In this document: positions 9,602 through 18,175 of the stretch, in pieces
Numbering within the stretch: the first letter of the stretch is position 1
Layout of the letters: the number at the start of each line of letters is the position of its first letter
NCBI RefSeq assembly: GCF_019331775.1
Contig: NZ_JAHBBD010000002.1
Coordinates: 1 to 64,000 of the forward strand
Direction of reading: 5' to 3'
Length of the DNA: 64,000 nt
Source: Bifidobacterium phasiani
Lineage (GTDB): Bacteria; Actinomycetota; Actinomycetes; Actinomycetales; Bifidobacteriaceae
Translations under genes and position numbers: made by a program
The notes under the pieces: generated by a model
What the model was told of the DNA's origin: nothing
Database searches by the model: none
Seen by the model: only the letters and a program-made list of their open reading frames with translations

Positions 9602-10906
9602 TTACTCGGCGTATTCGTCGAGGTAGCCCTGGATCTGAGTCTCGGCCTCGTCGAGCATCGTCTGGATGTCGTCGTTGGTGCGAGCGGTGTTGGAGGTCAC
9701 GGTGTCCATGCTGGCGATGATGTCACCGAAGCCGCCCTTCAGGCCGGCGACGGCGATGTAGGACTTGTCGGTGTACTGGGCGATCTTCGCGATCAGCGGA
9801 CGCTCGGAGAGCTCCTCCTCGGTGACGGTGGTGTTGTTCGGCGGGTAGGCGGAGCCGAGCGACCAGGTCACCTGGTTGTCGTGGTTGTTGTAGAACTTGA
9901 AGAACTCGTAGATGCCGGGCAGCTTCTCGGAGTCGCCGACCTGCGAGGTGACCCACCAGTACAGGCCGGTGGAGCCGACGTTGGAGCCGGAGGTGCCGTC
10001 CGGGTAGACGTAGGTGCCGTCGCCGTCCGGGACGCCGAACAGGTCGTGCGGGATGCCCTTGTCGGTGGCCGCCTGGTCCTCCCACGGGCCGACGATGACC
10101 ATCGCGGACTGGCCGGACTCGAAGGACTCACGGGCCGCGGTGTCGTCCATGCCGGAGATCGAGTAGCCGCCCTGGTAGAACTCGCGCATCTTCTCGAGGA
10201 AGGCCAGGTTCTCCGGGGTGTTGATCGAGACCTTGCCGTCCACGGTGTAGATGCCGGAGCCGTTGCCCTTGAGGAAGGAGCCCCAGCTCATGTCGGACAG
10301 CGCGATGCCGTACTGCGAGCCGTCGGACTTGGTCAGCTTCTTGGCGACCTCGAGCAGCTCGTCCCAGGTCTGCGGGATGTCGGCGTCGGTCAGGCCGGCC
10401 TCGGCCCACATGTCGGTGTTGTACCACACGGCGGTCGGGGCGTAGCCCATCGGGACCGCGCAGATCTCCTCGGAGCCGTCGATGTCGAAGGTGACCTGGT
10501 CGACCACGTTCTCGATGTAGTTCTCGGTCTCGTTCGAGGCGTCGTCGTAGAAGTCGGTGACGCACTGGAAGGTGCCGTCGATCGACCAGCCCTGGCCGTT
10601 GTCGGCGCCGGTGGTCACGAAGTCCGGGCCGTCGCCCGAGGTGACCTTGGTCACCATCGTCTCGCCGATGGTCGACCACGGCTGCAGCTGAGCGTCGATG
10701 TAGTACTCGTCCTGCGAGTCGTTGAAGTCGTCGACGATGGCCTCGAGGGTCTTGCCGTCGGCCTCGGAGAAGCCGTGCCACATCGTGATCTTGATCTTGC
10801 CGTCCTCGGTCTTCTCGACACCGCCGTCGGAACCGCAGGCCGCCAGGCCGAGCGTCGCCACCATGGACAGCGCCACACCCGCCACGAGCGTTTTCTTCAG
10901 TTTCAT
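9602..10906 (-). CDS. Sugar-binding lipoprotein of ABC importer
   Basis: The 434-residue extracytoplasmic solute-binding protein captures the sugar for the two permeases downstream. Residues 1-24 are a lipoprotein signal peptide with lipobox LAAC (C24). The mature part has features of carbohydrate-binding family 1: ITMWHGFSEADGKTLEAIVD, the GQSAMVIVGPWE stretch and a Trp-rich YWWVTSQVGD. ATG at 10906 follows AAAGGAG, and the open frame further upstream is not needed. The promoter at 11082-11110 is flanked by LacI-type operators. Codon use and GC match the neighbours. The likely ligand is an arabinose-containing oligosaccharide, judged only by context. Confidence 0.93.
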   Translation of the reverse strand: MKLKKTLVAGVALSMVATLGLAACGSDGGVEKTEDGKIKITMWHGFSEADGKTLEAIVDDFNDSQDEYYIDAQLQPWSTIGETMVTKVTSGDGPDFVTTGADNGQGWSIDGTFQCVTDFYDDASNETENYIENVVDQVTFDIDGSEEICAVPMGYAPTAVWYNTDMWAEAGLTDADIPQTWDELLEVAKKLTKSDGSQYGIALSDMSWGSFLKGNGSGIYTVDGKVSINTPENLAFLEKMREFYQGGYSISGMDDTAARESFESGQSAMVIVGPWEDQAATDKGIPHDLFGVPDGDGTYVYPDGTSGSNVGSTGLYWWVTSQVGDSEKLPGIYEFFKFYNNHDNQVTWSLGSAYPPNNTTVTEEELSERPLIAKIAQYTDKSYIAVAGLKGGFGDIIASMDTVTSNTARTNDDIQTMLDEAETQIQGYLDEYAE

Positions 10907-11061
10907 GGATTTCTCCTTTTCTCCTGGTGCGATACCAGAACTGGTTGTACGCCGCATCCGAGCGATGGGACCGAGAGTCCTTCCTCCGGCTTCCGCTTCC
11001 GGCAAGGCGTCTGGCGTCTTCCAACACCGTCGTCTTCGACTGCGTATGCCCTCAGCACTCA

Positions 11062-11111
11062 TTTGCAACGTTGTAAATATAGTTATAACAGTTTTTCCAT
11101 CGTTGTACAAC
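11062..11111 (-). promoter_or_regulatory. Importer promoter with two LacI-type operators
   Basis: On the minus strand TTGTAC (11105-11110) and TATAAC (11082-11087) are separated by exactly 17 bases. The near-palindrome TTTGCAACGTTGTAAA (11062-11077) lies just downstream of the -10 box, and GTTGTACAAC (11102-11111) covers the -35 box. This is the layout expected for LacI repression of the importer. Confidence 0.75.
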
Positions 11112-11505
11112 TGCGATGGGGCCCGGCGTGTTGCGCGGTATGACGGGCGTTGCGCGCCATCCGCATCCGGCTCTGGCCCCGGTCCCATCGGCCATCGGGC
11201 ATCGGCCCCGGACCGTCGGACGCCCGACCGCATCCGGCACATCCGTTACAGCCTATTACGCGAATGTGCCGGATGTGGGCTTGCCCATGGCACATCCGTC
11301 GCAGACGGTGCCACGGATGTGCGTTTCGCGGGCGCACAGGCGCATGGCCGACCGGCGGCGGACCGATGCGCGACAGTCATGCGCCGGCGGCCCAGCGTCA
11401 CGACCCGGTCGCCACGACCCGGTTGTCACGGTTCAGTTATCATGCAGCGGCGCCCGAGGCATCGGGTTCGGCGGCCGGCGGACGGCCGCCGAACGGGCCG
11501 TCCGC
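11112..11505. other. Intergenic region with two inverted repeats
   Basis: No gene is supported. Perfect 12-bp arms CATCCGGCACAT lie at 11231-11242 and 11264-11275, and perfect 10-bp arms GCACATCCGT at 11290-11299 and 11313-11322. Both are built round CGGATGTG, the same 8-mer found in every unit of the tandem repeat at 4155-4282. One may act as terminator of the GH43 gene that ends at 11506. Confidence 0.55.
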
Positions 11506-12531
11506 CTAGGCGTTCCGCGGCGCGGCCGGGGTGCCGGCCAGCGGACCGCCGTCCGCGGGCAGCACATCCGTCGTCGTCGGGGTCCACAGGTCGTCCGGCA
11601 GCGGGACGCCGAAGTCGGGGCCGTCGTCGGTCCACGTCACGACGCCCACGCGGGCGTGGCGGTTCGGGTCGAACAGCGGATCGCCCTTGATGTCGGTGTA
11701 GTTGCGGCAGTGGTAGATCATCAGATCCTGCGTGCCGTCCTCGCTCACGGTGAACGAGTTGTGGCCGGGACCGTACTGGCCGTTCTCGGCGCAGGTCTTG
11801 AACACCGGAACCGGGCTCTTGGTCCACGAGGCCGGATCGAGCAGGTCGGCGCCGCGATCGGCGGTCAGCAGGCCCACCGCGTACGGCACGCCGGTGCCGG
11901 ACGCCGAGTAGGTGACGTAGATCTTGTCGCCATGCCGCAGCACGGCCGGGCCCTCGTTCACCAGGAAGTCGACGCACTCCCAGTCGTATTCCGGCCTGGT
12001 GAGCATCACCGGCTCGGTGTCCAGGGTCCACGGGTTCGCCATCCGGGCGATGTACAGGTTCGAGTTGCCCTCGATCGCCGGGTCCTTCTGCGCCCAGATC
12101 AGGTACTGCACGCCATCGAGCACGACGGATGTGGCGTCGAGCGAGAACGAGTCGATCGGCGTGACGATGCGGCCCTTCTCGACCCAGTGGTCGCTGGTGG
12201 GGTCGTCGTCGGTGTTCTCGAGCACGTACATGCGGTGCGTCGGCAGGCCGGAGGGCTCGAACTCGCGCTCGGCCGCGGCGAAGTAGATGTACCATGCGCC
12301 GTTCACGCGGTGCAGTTCGGGGGCCCAGATGTACTTGCTCATCGGGCCGCTGTCGTGCTTGCGCCAGATCACATGCTCGGGGGCGGACTGCAGGTCGTCG
12401 ATCGCCTTGGCGCGGCGAATGGCGATGCAGTCGTACTCGGGGTCGGAGGCGGTGAAGTAGTAGTCGTCACCGGACTTGAGCACCCAGGGATCCGCACGCT
12501 GAAGCACGATCGGATTGTGGTAAACAGCCAT
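11506..12531 (-). CDS. GH43 exo-alpha-L-arabinofuranosidase-like enzyme
   Basis: The 341-residue single-domain protein has the three family 43 catalytic acids: D14 in RADPWV, D132 in LDATSVV and E193 in VNEGPAV. YYFTASDPEYDCIAIRRA and IWRKHDSGPMSKYIWAPELH resemble the GH43_26-like exo-1,5-alpha-L-arabinofuranosidases, which release arabinose from linear arabinan oligomers. There is no signal peptide, so it should act in the cytoplasm on imported oligosaccharides. ATG at 12531 has GAGG at eight bases; an in-frame ATG at 12552 lacks a ribosome site. The promoter at 12575-12603 carries two operators. The subfamily is my reading and was not searched. Confidence 0.87.
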   Translation of the reverse strand: MAVYHNPIVLQRADPWVLKSGDDYYFTASDPEYDCIAIRRAKAIDDLQSAPEHVIWRKHDSGPMSKYIWAPELHRVNGAWYIYFAAAEREFEPSGLPTHRMYVLENTDDDPTSDHWVEKGRIVTPIDSFSLDATSVVLDGVQYLIWAQKDPAIEGNSNLYIARMANPWTLDTEPVMLTRPEYDWECVDFLVNEGPAVLRHGDKIYVTYSASGTGVPYAVGLLTADRGADLLDPASWTKSPVPVFKTCAENGQYGPGHNSFTVSEDGTQDLMIYHCRNYTDIKGDPLFDPNRHARVGVVTWTDDGPDFGVPLPDDLWTPTTTDVLPADGGPLAGTPAAPRNA

Positions 12532-12562
12532 TGTTTCAACCTCGTCATCCATCGGTTCCGTG

Positions 12563-12603
12563 TTTACAACGTTGAATATAGCAAATTTACATCGTTGAAA
12601 CAA
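12563..12603 (-). promoter_or_regulatory. GH43 promoter with paired LacI-type operators
   Basis: On the minus strand TTGTTT (12598-12603) and TATATT (12575-12580) are 17 bases apart. TTTACATCGTTGAAAC (12586-12601) covers the spacer and -35 box, and TTTACAACGTTGAATA (12563-12578) covers the -10 box and start region. The architecture matches the importer promoter. Confidence 0.75.
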
Positions 12604-12690
12604 CTCGTCAGAGTGTCGTGGGCGGGCTTGCCTGCGTCACGGGTCCCGCGCCGGCCGCAACCGCGCGGCCCGCCCGCGGGCACAGGAACG

Positions 12691-13770
12691 CTACCGCGTG
12701 CGCCGCGCGCCCTGCGGCGCGCGCGTGGAGCCGCGCACCACCAGCGTCGAGGCCACCTTGCGGAACACCGACGTGCCCTCGGGCGCGCCGAACGGCGAGA
12801 CCCCGTCGATCCGGTCCTTGAGGACCTTGACCGACAGCCGCGCCACGGCCTCCAGCCCCGGCGCGATCGTCGTCAGCGCGGGCGTCAGGTACTGCGCGTC
12901 GTCGGAGTTGTCGAAGCCGATCACGGAGATGTCGTCCGGGATCCGGTACCCGTGCATCTGGATCGCATGCATGACGCCGGAGGCGAGCATGTCGTTCAGC
13001 GCCACGACGCCGTCGGGCACCACGCCCGCGTCCAGCAGCGACGACATCGCACGCACGCCGTCGTCGCGGTGCCACATGCCGGAGAGCACCACCAGGCGCG
13101 GGTCGAACGCCACCCCGGACTCGGCCAGCGCCTCGCGGTACCCCTGGAAGCGCAGCGCCGCCGAGCCGACCTGCTCCCCCGGGTGCGTGCCGACCACCGC
13201 GATCCGCCGGCAGCCGATCTGCAGCAGGTACTTCGTGGCGCGCTTGGCGCCCTCGACGTTCTCGGTGGCAACGTGGTCGACCCGGTCGGTGAAGATGCGC
13301 TCGCCGATCAGCACCAGCGGATAGTCGACCTCGAGCTCGGCGACGTCGTCCTGCCCGAGCTCGAGCGGGCTGAAGATCAGCCCGTCGAGCATCGTCTGCT
13401 GGCTGCCGTGCAGCGCGTCGAGCTCGCCCTCGCGCGAGTACAGCGTCGGCTCCACGATCACGCGCAGGCCGAGCCTCTTCGCCTCGCCGATCACCAGCGA
13501 GGACAGCTGCGCGAAGTACGGCATCGTCAGGTCCGGCACGGCCAGGCCGATGATGCCGGTATGCCCGGTGCGCAGGTTGCGCGCGGTGACGTTCACCGTG
13601 TAGCCGAGCTCGTCGATGGCCGCGAGCACCTTGCTGCGCGTGCGCTCCGAGACGAACCGGTAGTCGTTCACCACGTTCGACACGGTTTTGATCGACACGC
13701 CCGCCGCCTCGGCGACGTCGCGCATCGTCACGCCGTGCTCGGAATCCCTGCCCCTCACGCGCCCTCCCAT
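12691..13770 (-). CDS. LacI-family transcriptional repressor (second of two)
   Basis: The 359-residue protein has a helix-turn-helix near its start (RDVAEAAGVSIKTVSNVVND) and the sugar-binding domain of the LacI/GalR family (IIGLAVPDLTMPYFAQLSS, IGFDNSDDAQYLTPALTTI). ATG at 13770 has a strong GGAGG five bases upstream. It starts 52 bases after the GH43 gene at 13823-15946 on the same strand, so it is probably in one operon with it and would be under the operators at 15975-16015, giving autoregulation. The protein is clearly paralogous to the regulator at 6343-7386 along its whole length. Confidence 0.92.
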   Translation of the reverse strand: MGGRVRGRDSEHGVTMRDVAEAAGVSIKTVSNVVNDYRFVSERTRSKVLAAIDELGYTVNVTARNLRTGHTGIIGLAVPDLTMPYFAQLSSLVIGEAKRLGLRVIVEPTLYSREGELDALHGSQQTMLDGLIFSPLELGQDDVAELEVDYPLVLIGERIFTDRVDHVATENVEGAKRATKYLLQIGCRRIAVVGTHPGEQVGSAALRFQGYREALAESGVAFDPRLVVLSGMWHRDDGVRAMSSLLDAGVVPDGVVALNDMLASGVMHAIQMHGYRIPDDISVIGFDNSDDAQYLTPALTTIAPGLEAVARLSVKVLKDRIDGVSPFGAPEGTSVFRKVASTLVVRGSTRAPQGARRTR

Positions 13771-13822
13771 TGCACCTCCGATTCCAGGTCGCGGGGCGTG
13801 GCGCACCACGCCCCGACGCGAG

Positions 13823-15946
13823 TCACGCCACCGTGATTTCCATCGTTATATCAGCATACGCCGGGTCGAGCTCCTCGCGCGTCTCGATATCCAGCACCGG
13901 CATGCCCTCCGCCGACCAGTGCACGCGGCGGACCTGCGCGTCGCGCCCGCCGTAGCGGCCGCCCTCGTACTCGGCGTTGTGGAACACGTAGATCAGGTTG
14001 CCGTCCTCGTCGTGCGACCACATGCCGTGGCCGGTGCCCAGCTGCCACTCGCCGTTGTACAGCCCGGACTTCTGCAGCGGGTAGTCGAGCTTGGTCCACG
14101 CCTCCGGGTCGGTGAGGTCGGCACCCCGGTCGGCCGGGGCCGTGACCAGGCCGGTGGTGTAGTCGATGCCCACCGACGAGCCCGAGTAGATCAGGAAGAT
14201 GCGCCCGTCGTGCACGACGGCGTTCGGCCCTTCGGCGATGAGGTTGTCCCACGCGAACTCGGGCACGACGATCTGGCGCGGCCGGCTGGTCAGCCGGGCC
14301 GGGCGCTGCGGGTCGAAGGAGGCGATCCACACGCTGCCCACCTGCTGCCAGGCGTAGTACCAGCGGCCGGAGTCGCCGATCACGGTCATGTCCAGCGAGA
14401 TGCGCTGCACCGGGTTGAGGATCTCGCCCTCCGGCCCCAGGATCGGCTCCGGCACGGTCCAGTTCGCCGGGTCGCGCGGGTCGAGGTCGCGGCCGTCCCC
14501 GTCCTGCTTGAGCTGCATGATGTGGCAGCGGCCGGTCCACATGTCCGGCTTGCCGGCGCGCTCGTTGGCCGTGCCATCCGGGTTCGTCGGCCCGCCGTCG
14601 AAGCACGGCATGAACAGGATCGACAGCCGGCCCGCGATGACGTGCAGCTCGGGCGCCCAGAAGCAGCCGGTCATCTCGCGCCCCTCGGCGTTGCGGTCGC
14701 CGCGCCGCAGCAGGTCGATCTCGCGCTCGCGGCCGCCCGCCGCGTCGGACAGCCCCTCGATGGTGTCCGCGACGCGCAGCGGCATGTGCGTGCGCCCGCC
14801 GCGCGGATCCACGCAGTTGCCGTCGGCGTCCTCGGTGGCGATGAACAGGAACATCGGCTCGCCGTTGAACGTCCAGGCGAACACCGACGGGTCGGCGCGC
14901 TCCACCGCGAACGGCACCGGGTAGACCTGCTGGCGGACGCGGCCGCGGACGGTGCGCTCCTGCCCCGGCGCCAGACGGCCGGATTCGGCGTCCTGCGCGA
15001 GGCGCTCCAGCTCCTCGGCGTCCCAGTCGACGGCGCGGGTGGCGGTCGAGCCGTCGGAATACGTCAGGTAGGCGCGGGTGTCGGCGAGCCAGCGGACGGC
15101 CTCGCGGGCCTGCTCGCCGCGCAGCGAGGACAGCAGGCTGCAGGCGGGGGCCGACGCGCCGGTGTTGTAGATGCGGCCGAAACGCTCGATGAGGCGCGCG
15201 GCCTCCACCTCGCTGACGGTGATGACGTTGCCGGGCACCGCATCGGGGATGCCGGGGTAGGCCGCCGCGCCGTCGGCCTGCGGGTCCGGCAGGTCCCGGG
15301 CGGCGTCGCGGTCGGCGCCGGTCACGGCGACCGTGCGGCCGACCGTGTTGAGGATGTCGTCGACCAGCGCCATCAGCGCGCGGCCCTCGTCGTCGCGCCA
15401 GCGGATCACATAGCGGTCGGTGCGCTCGTCGTAGCGGACCGCGGGGCGGTTCACGCCGGCGACCGTGTCGAGGCGCACCAGGCCGAGCTGGTCGTAGGAG
15501 GTCAGGTCGCGGCTCACCGCGAGCAGGAAGGCCGAGGACTCGGAGCCGTCGGACCCGCCGCCGCGCGCGGTGCGGGTCGCCGCCACCGCGAAGCGCCCGT
15601 CGCGCAGACGAAACAGGTACGGGTCCTTCAGGCTTTTGAGCACGATGTCGACGTCCGGCATCACCGCGTCGCAGCCGACGGCGGGGCTGGGGCGGCGCGG
15701 CGCGTCGTAGTGGTCGGGGCCGAGACGGCGCGCGGCCGTGCAGGCGCGCCGGGCCGACGCCGGGACCGAGGCGGCCGGCACGCCGGCGGCGAACAGGATG
15801 CCGTAGTTCTCGTTCAGCGGCGTCCAGGCACCGTCGATGTGCGAACGCAGCGCCAGATGCATGCTGTAGGCGATGTCCTCGTTGTTCGCCTCCTCGCGCT
15901 TCGTGGGCTTGCGCGTGTAGCACAGCAGGGAGTAGGTGCCGGACAT
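13823..15946 (-). CDS. GH43 enzyme with N-terminal half-propeller and Ig-like insert
   Basis: The 707-residue protein has no signal peptide. Its C-terminal part is a family 43 catalytic domain with D352 (RADPSVFAW), D519 (ISLDMTV) and E572 (IAEGPNAVV). Residues 1-235 also look like part of a GH43-type propeller (SLLCYTRKPT, LKDPYLFRLRDGRFAVAAT) but lack a complete catalytic set. Residues 240-345 contain TYSDGSTATRAVDWD, an Ig-like group 4 pattern. This split arrangement is unusual against the 300-500 residue norm. It probably hydrolyses arabinose-containing oligosaccharides. ATG at 15946 has AGGGG upstream. The promoter region is shared with the divergent GH43 lipoprotein. Confidence 0.8.
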   Translation of the reverse strand: MSGTYSLLCYTRKPTKREEANNEDIAYSMHLALRSHIDGAWTPLNENYGILFAAGVPAASVPASARRACTAARRLGPDHYDAPRRPSPAVGCDAVMPDVDIVLKSLKDPYLFRLRDGRFAVAATRTARGGGSDGSESSAFLLAVSRDLTSYDQLGLVRLDTVAGVNRPAVRYDERTDRYVIRWRDDEGRALMALVDDILNTVGRTVAVTGADRDAARDLPDPQADGAAAYPGIPDAVPGNVITVSEVEAARLIERFGRIYNTGASAPACSLLSSLRGEQAREAVRWLADTRAYLTYSDGSTATRAVDWDAEELERLAQDAESGRLAPGQERTVRGRVRQQVYPVPFAVERADPSVFAWTFNGEPMFLFIATEDADGNCVDPRGGRTHMPLRVADTIEGLSDAAGGREREIDLLRRGDRNAEGREMTGCFWAPELHVIAGRLSILFMPCFDGGPTNPDGTANERAGKPDMWTGRCHIMQLKQDGDGRDLDPRDPANWTVPEPILGPEGEILNPVQRISLDMTVIGDSGRWYYAWQQVGSVWIASFDPQRPARLTSRPRQIVVPEFAWDNLIAEGPNAVVHDGRIFLIYSGSSVGIDYTTGLVTAPADRGADLTDPEAWTKLDYPLQKSGLYNGEWQLGTGHGMWSHDEDGNLIYVFHNAEYEGGRYGGRDAQVRRVHWSAEGMPVLDIETREELDPAYADITMEITVA

Positions 15947-15970
15947 GATGACGCCCCTTTCGTTGCCAAC

Positions 15971-16015
15971 TTGTTTTACATCGTTGTACACTATACAGTA
16001 TTACATCGTTGTAGA
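15971..16015. promoter_or_regulatory. Divergent GH43 promoters with two LacI-type operators
   Basis: On the plus strand TTGTTT (15971-15976) and TACAGT (15994-15999) have a 17-base spacer. On the minus strand TATAGT (15990-15995) can serve the other gene. Operators TTTACATCGTTGTACA (15975-15990) and ATTACATCGTTGTAGA (16000-16015) are 25 bases apart and would block both promoters at once. Confidence 0.75.
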
Positions 16016-16195
16016 AATGATGCAAGCCAGCCTGTCACGCGCCGCAGGACCATCGGCGCCGCGACGGCGCGGCACCGCGACCCGCGCGCCAATCCGCGGC
16101 GCCGCAACGCCGCAAGACCCGCCGCGGCACCGCCCGCCGCCGCAGGCACCCGACCACCAGGGCCGCACGGCTGCGGCCCGGAAAGCGAGAGAACC

Positions 16196-17755
16196 ATGAC
16201 CACGCCATCCATCCTCCGCCGGGCGGCGGCCGGCATCGCCGCGGCCGCCCTGCTGTTCGGCGCACTCGCCGGATGCTCCGGCGGCGGCACGCAGGGGGCC
16301 GACGACGGCGCCGACACCGCCGAAATCAGCCGCGTCTCGTCGCACGACCCGTCCATCGTCAAGGACGGCGACACCTACTACATCTTCGGATCGCACCGCG
16401 CCTGGGCGAAAAGCACCGACCTGGTCAACTGGGAGACGTTCGAGAACAACCTGAGCACCGACTACGAGACCATCCTCGGCGACATCTGGGAGGAATGGTC
16501 CAAGCAGTCCACCAACCCCGACGTCGAGGGCAACATGTGGGCGCCCGACGTGGTCTGGAACGACACGATGGGCAAGTGGTGCATGTACCTCTCGGTCAAC
16601 GGCGACAACTACCGGTCCGTCATCGTGCTGCTCACCGCCGACGACATCGAGGGCGACTGGACCTACGTCGGGCCGGTGGTCTACTCCGGCTTCGAGAAGG
16701 TGAACGTCTCGCGCACCGACGTCGAGCGGGTGCTCGGCGAGGACGCCGACCTGACCCGCTACCAGTCGCAGCGCGACACCGGCATCAACGCCATCGACCC
16801 CTGCGTGAAGACCGACGAGAACGGCGACATGTGGATGACCTTCGGCTCGTGGTTCGGCGGCATGTGGATGCTCCGGCTCGACCCGGCCACCGGCCTGCGC
16901 GACTACTCCGTCACCTACGAGACCGTCGCCGACCAGTCCGACGCCTACTACGGCGTCAAGCTCGCCGGCGGCTACGGCAACTCCGGCGAGGGCTCCTACC
17001 TGCTCCACACCAACGGGTACTGGTACCTGTTCGCCTCGTACGGCAACCTCCAGCAGACCGGAGGCTACCAGGTGCGCATGTTCCGCTCCGAGAACATCAC
17101 CGGCCCGTACGTCGACCAGGCGGGCAACACCGCCATCTCCTACCGCGCGATCGGCAACAACTGGCAGAGCGAGAACGGCATCCGCCTGATGAGCTCGATC
17201 CAGTGGAGCGGCAACGACAACGGCGACATCGAGGTGGCGCAGGGGCACAACTCCGCGCTGGTCGACGACGACGGCACCGCGTACATCGTGTACCACACCC
17301 GCTTCTCCGACCGCGGCGAGGAGCACGAGGTGCGCGTGCGCGAGCTCATGCCCACCGCCGACGGCTGGCTCGTCGCGGCGCCCTACGAGTACACCGGCAC
17401 CAAGGCCGAGACCGCCGGGTACGACGCCGCCGAGCTCGCCGGCGACTACGAGCTGGTGGTCCACGAGCAGAGCACGTCGTTCAAGGGGCCGAAGAAGGTC
17501 ACCGACACCGACAGCACCGACTACCGCGGCGTGAACAAGCCGGTGGACATCACGCTGAACGAGGACGGCACCGTCTCGGGCGACCGGACCGGCACCTGGG
17601 AGGCGGCCGAGGGGTCCAATCAGATGACCATCACCCTCGACGGCGTGGACTACACCGGCGACTTCATCCGGATGCCGCGCGAGGTGGACGGCAAGGAGGT
17701 CATGGCCTTCAGCGCGCTGGGCGACAACCTGTGCATCTGGGGCTCGCAGGTCTGA
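16196..17755 (+). CDS. Secreted GH43 lipoprotein, endo-arabinanase-like
   Basis: The 519-residue protein begins with a lipoprotein signal (LAGC, C27), so it is held on the outer face of the membrane. The family 43 acids are D51 (SSHDPSIVKD), D201 (NAIDPCV) and E265 (NSGEGSYLL). MWAPDVVWNDTMGKWCMYLS and the C-terminal beta domain from about 405 fit the AbnB-type arabinan endo-1,5-alpha-L-arabinanases. It would cut arabinan into oligomers for the importer and the cytoplasmic GH43 enzymes. ATG at 16196 is preceded by GAGAG. It is divergent from GH43 13823-15946 under shared operators. A cytoplasmic-looking paralogue follows at 18869. Confidence 0.88.
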   Translation: MTTPSILRRAAAGIAAAALLFGALAGCSGGGTQGADDGADTAEISRVSSHDPSIVKDGDTYYIFGSHRAWAKSTDLVNWETFENNLSTDYETILGDIWEEWSKQSTNPDVEGNMWAPDVVWNDTMGKWCMYLSVNGDNYRSVIVLLTADDIEGDWTYVGPVVYSGFEKVNVSRTDVERVLGEDADLTRYQSQRDTGINAIDPCVKTDENGDMWMTFGSWFGGMWMLRLDPATGLRDYSVTYETVADQSDAYYGVKLAGGYGNSGEGSYLLHTNGYWYLFASYGNLQQTGGYQVRMFRSENITGPYVDQAGNTAISYRAIGNNWQSENGIRLMSSIQWSGNDNGDIEVAQGHNSALVDDDGTAYIVYHTRFSDRGEEHEVRVRELMPTADGWLVAAPYEYTGTKAETAGYDAAELAGDYELVVHEQSTSFKGPKKVTDTDSTDYRGVNKPVDITLNEDGTVSGDRTGTWEAAEGSNQMTITLDGVDYTGDFIRMPREVDGKEVMAFSALGDNLCIWGSQV

Positions 17756-17784
17756 GGGCGGGCCCGGAGCGGCCGGGAGGCGTT

Positions 17785-17800
17785 GGTACAACGTTGTTGC
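17785..17800. promoter_or_regulatory. LacI-type operator-like palindrome
   Basis: GGTACAACGTTGTTGC contains the same core (TACAACGTTGT) as the sites at the importer and GH43 promoters. It lies just after a GH43 stop codon and about 1.07 kb before the next GH43 gene, so it may be an auxiliary site. Confidence 0.4.
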
Positions 17801-17950
17801 GGTTCACAGGATCAAGCCCGGCGATCCTGTGAACCGGCGCCCCGACGAAAGCGAACAATGTTCGTTGGCGTTCCGCCGATTCGAGCGGTAGCTTTTGCGC
17901 GAATGTGTTCGCTCCGGTTCACAGGATGCCCGGGCGCGAAACTCTGAACC
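17800..17950. repeat. Paired hairpin repeat, copy A
   Basis: A perfect 14-bp hairpin (17800-17836, arms GGTTCACAGGATC plus one closing pair) is followed 115 bases later by a 35-base imperfect inverted element at 17916-17950 that also begins GGTTCACAGGAT and ends TGAACC. The same two-part layout recurs at 56953-57119, and the 35-base parts agree at 27 of 35 positions. Between the parts are palindromes CGAACAATGTTCG (17852-17864) and GCGAATGTGTTCGC. Confidence 0.7.
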
Positions 17951-18021
17951 AGCCTCCCCGGCTCCGGCGGCTCCGGCGGGCCCCGACGGGCTCCGGCGGC
18001 CGTCCAGCGGCGTCGCCATAT

Positions 18022-18086
18022 GCACAATGTGCTCGTCGCCCGGTTTCGCCCGGTTCCGGCGGCCGCCTACGATGGGCACATTGTGC
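18022..18086. promoter_or_regulatory. Pair of GCACAWTGTGC palindromes
   Basis: The 11-bp palindrome occurs at 18022-18032 and, on the other strand sense, at 18076-18086. The same sequence is clustered upstream of the Tad pilus locus at 51559-51715. These look like binding sites for one regulator. Confidence 0.5.
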
Positions 18087-18175
18087 CGATGTCCCCATCC
18101 GGGACTGAGGCCCGGGCGGAGGACGGGACGAAGACGCCGGACATGGGCATCGGATGAGATCGGGAGGGATCGGCG

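Noticed and set aside
8516..11143. An 875-codon open frame opposite the importer genes
   Set aside because: The minus strand encodes three clear transporter proteins; this frame has no domains and arises from GC-rich third positions.
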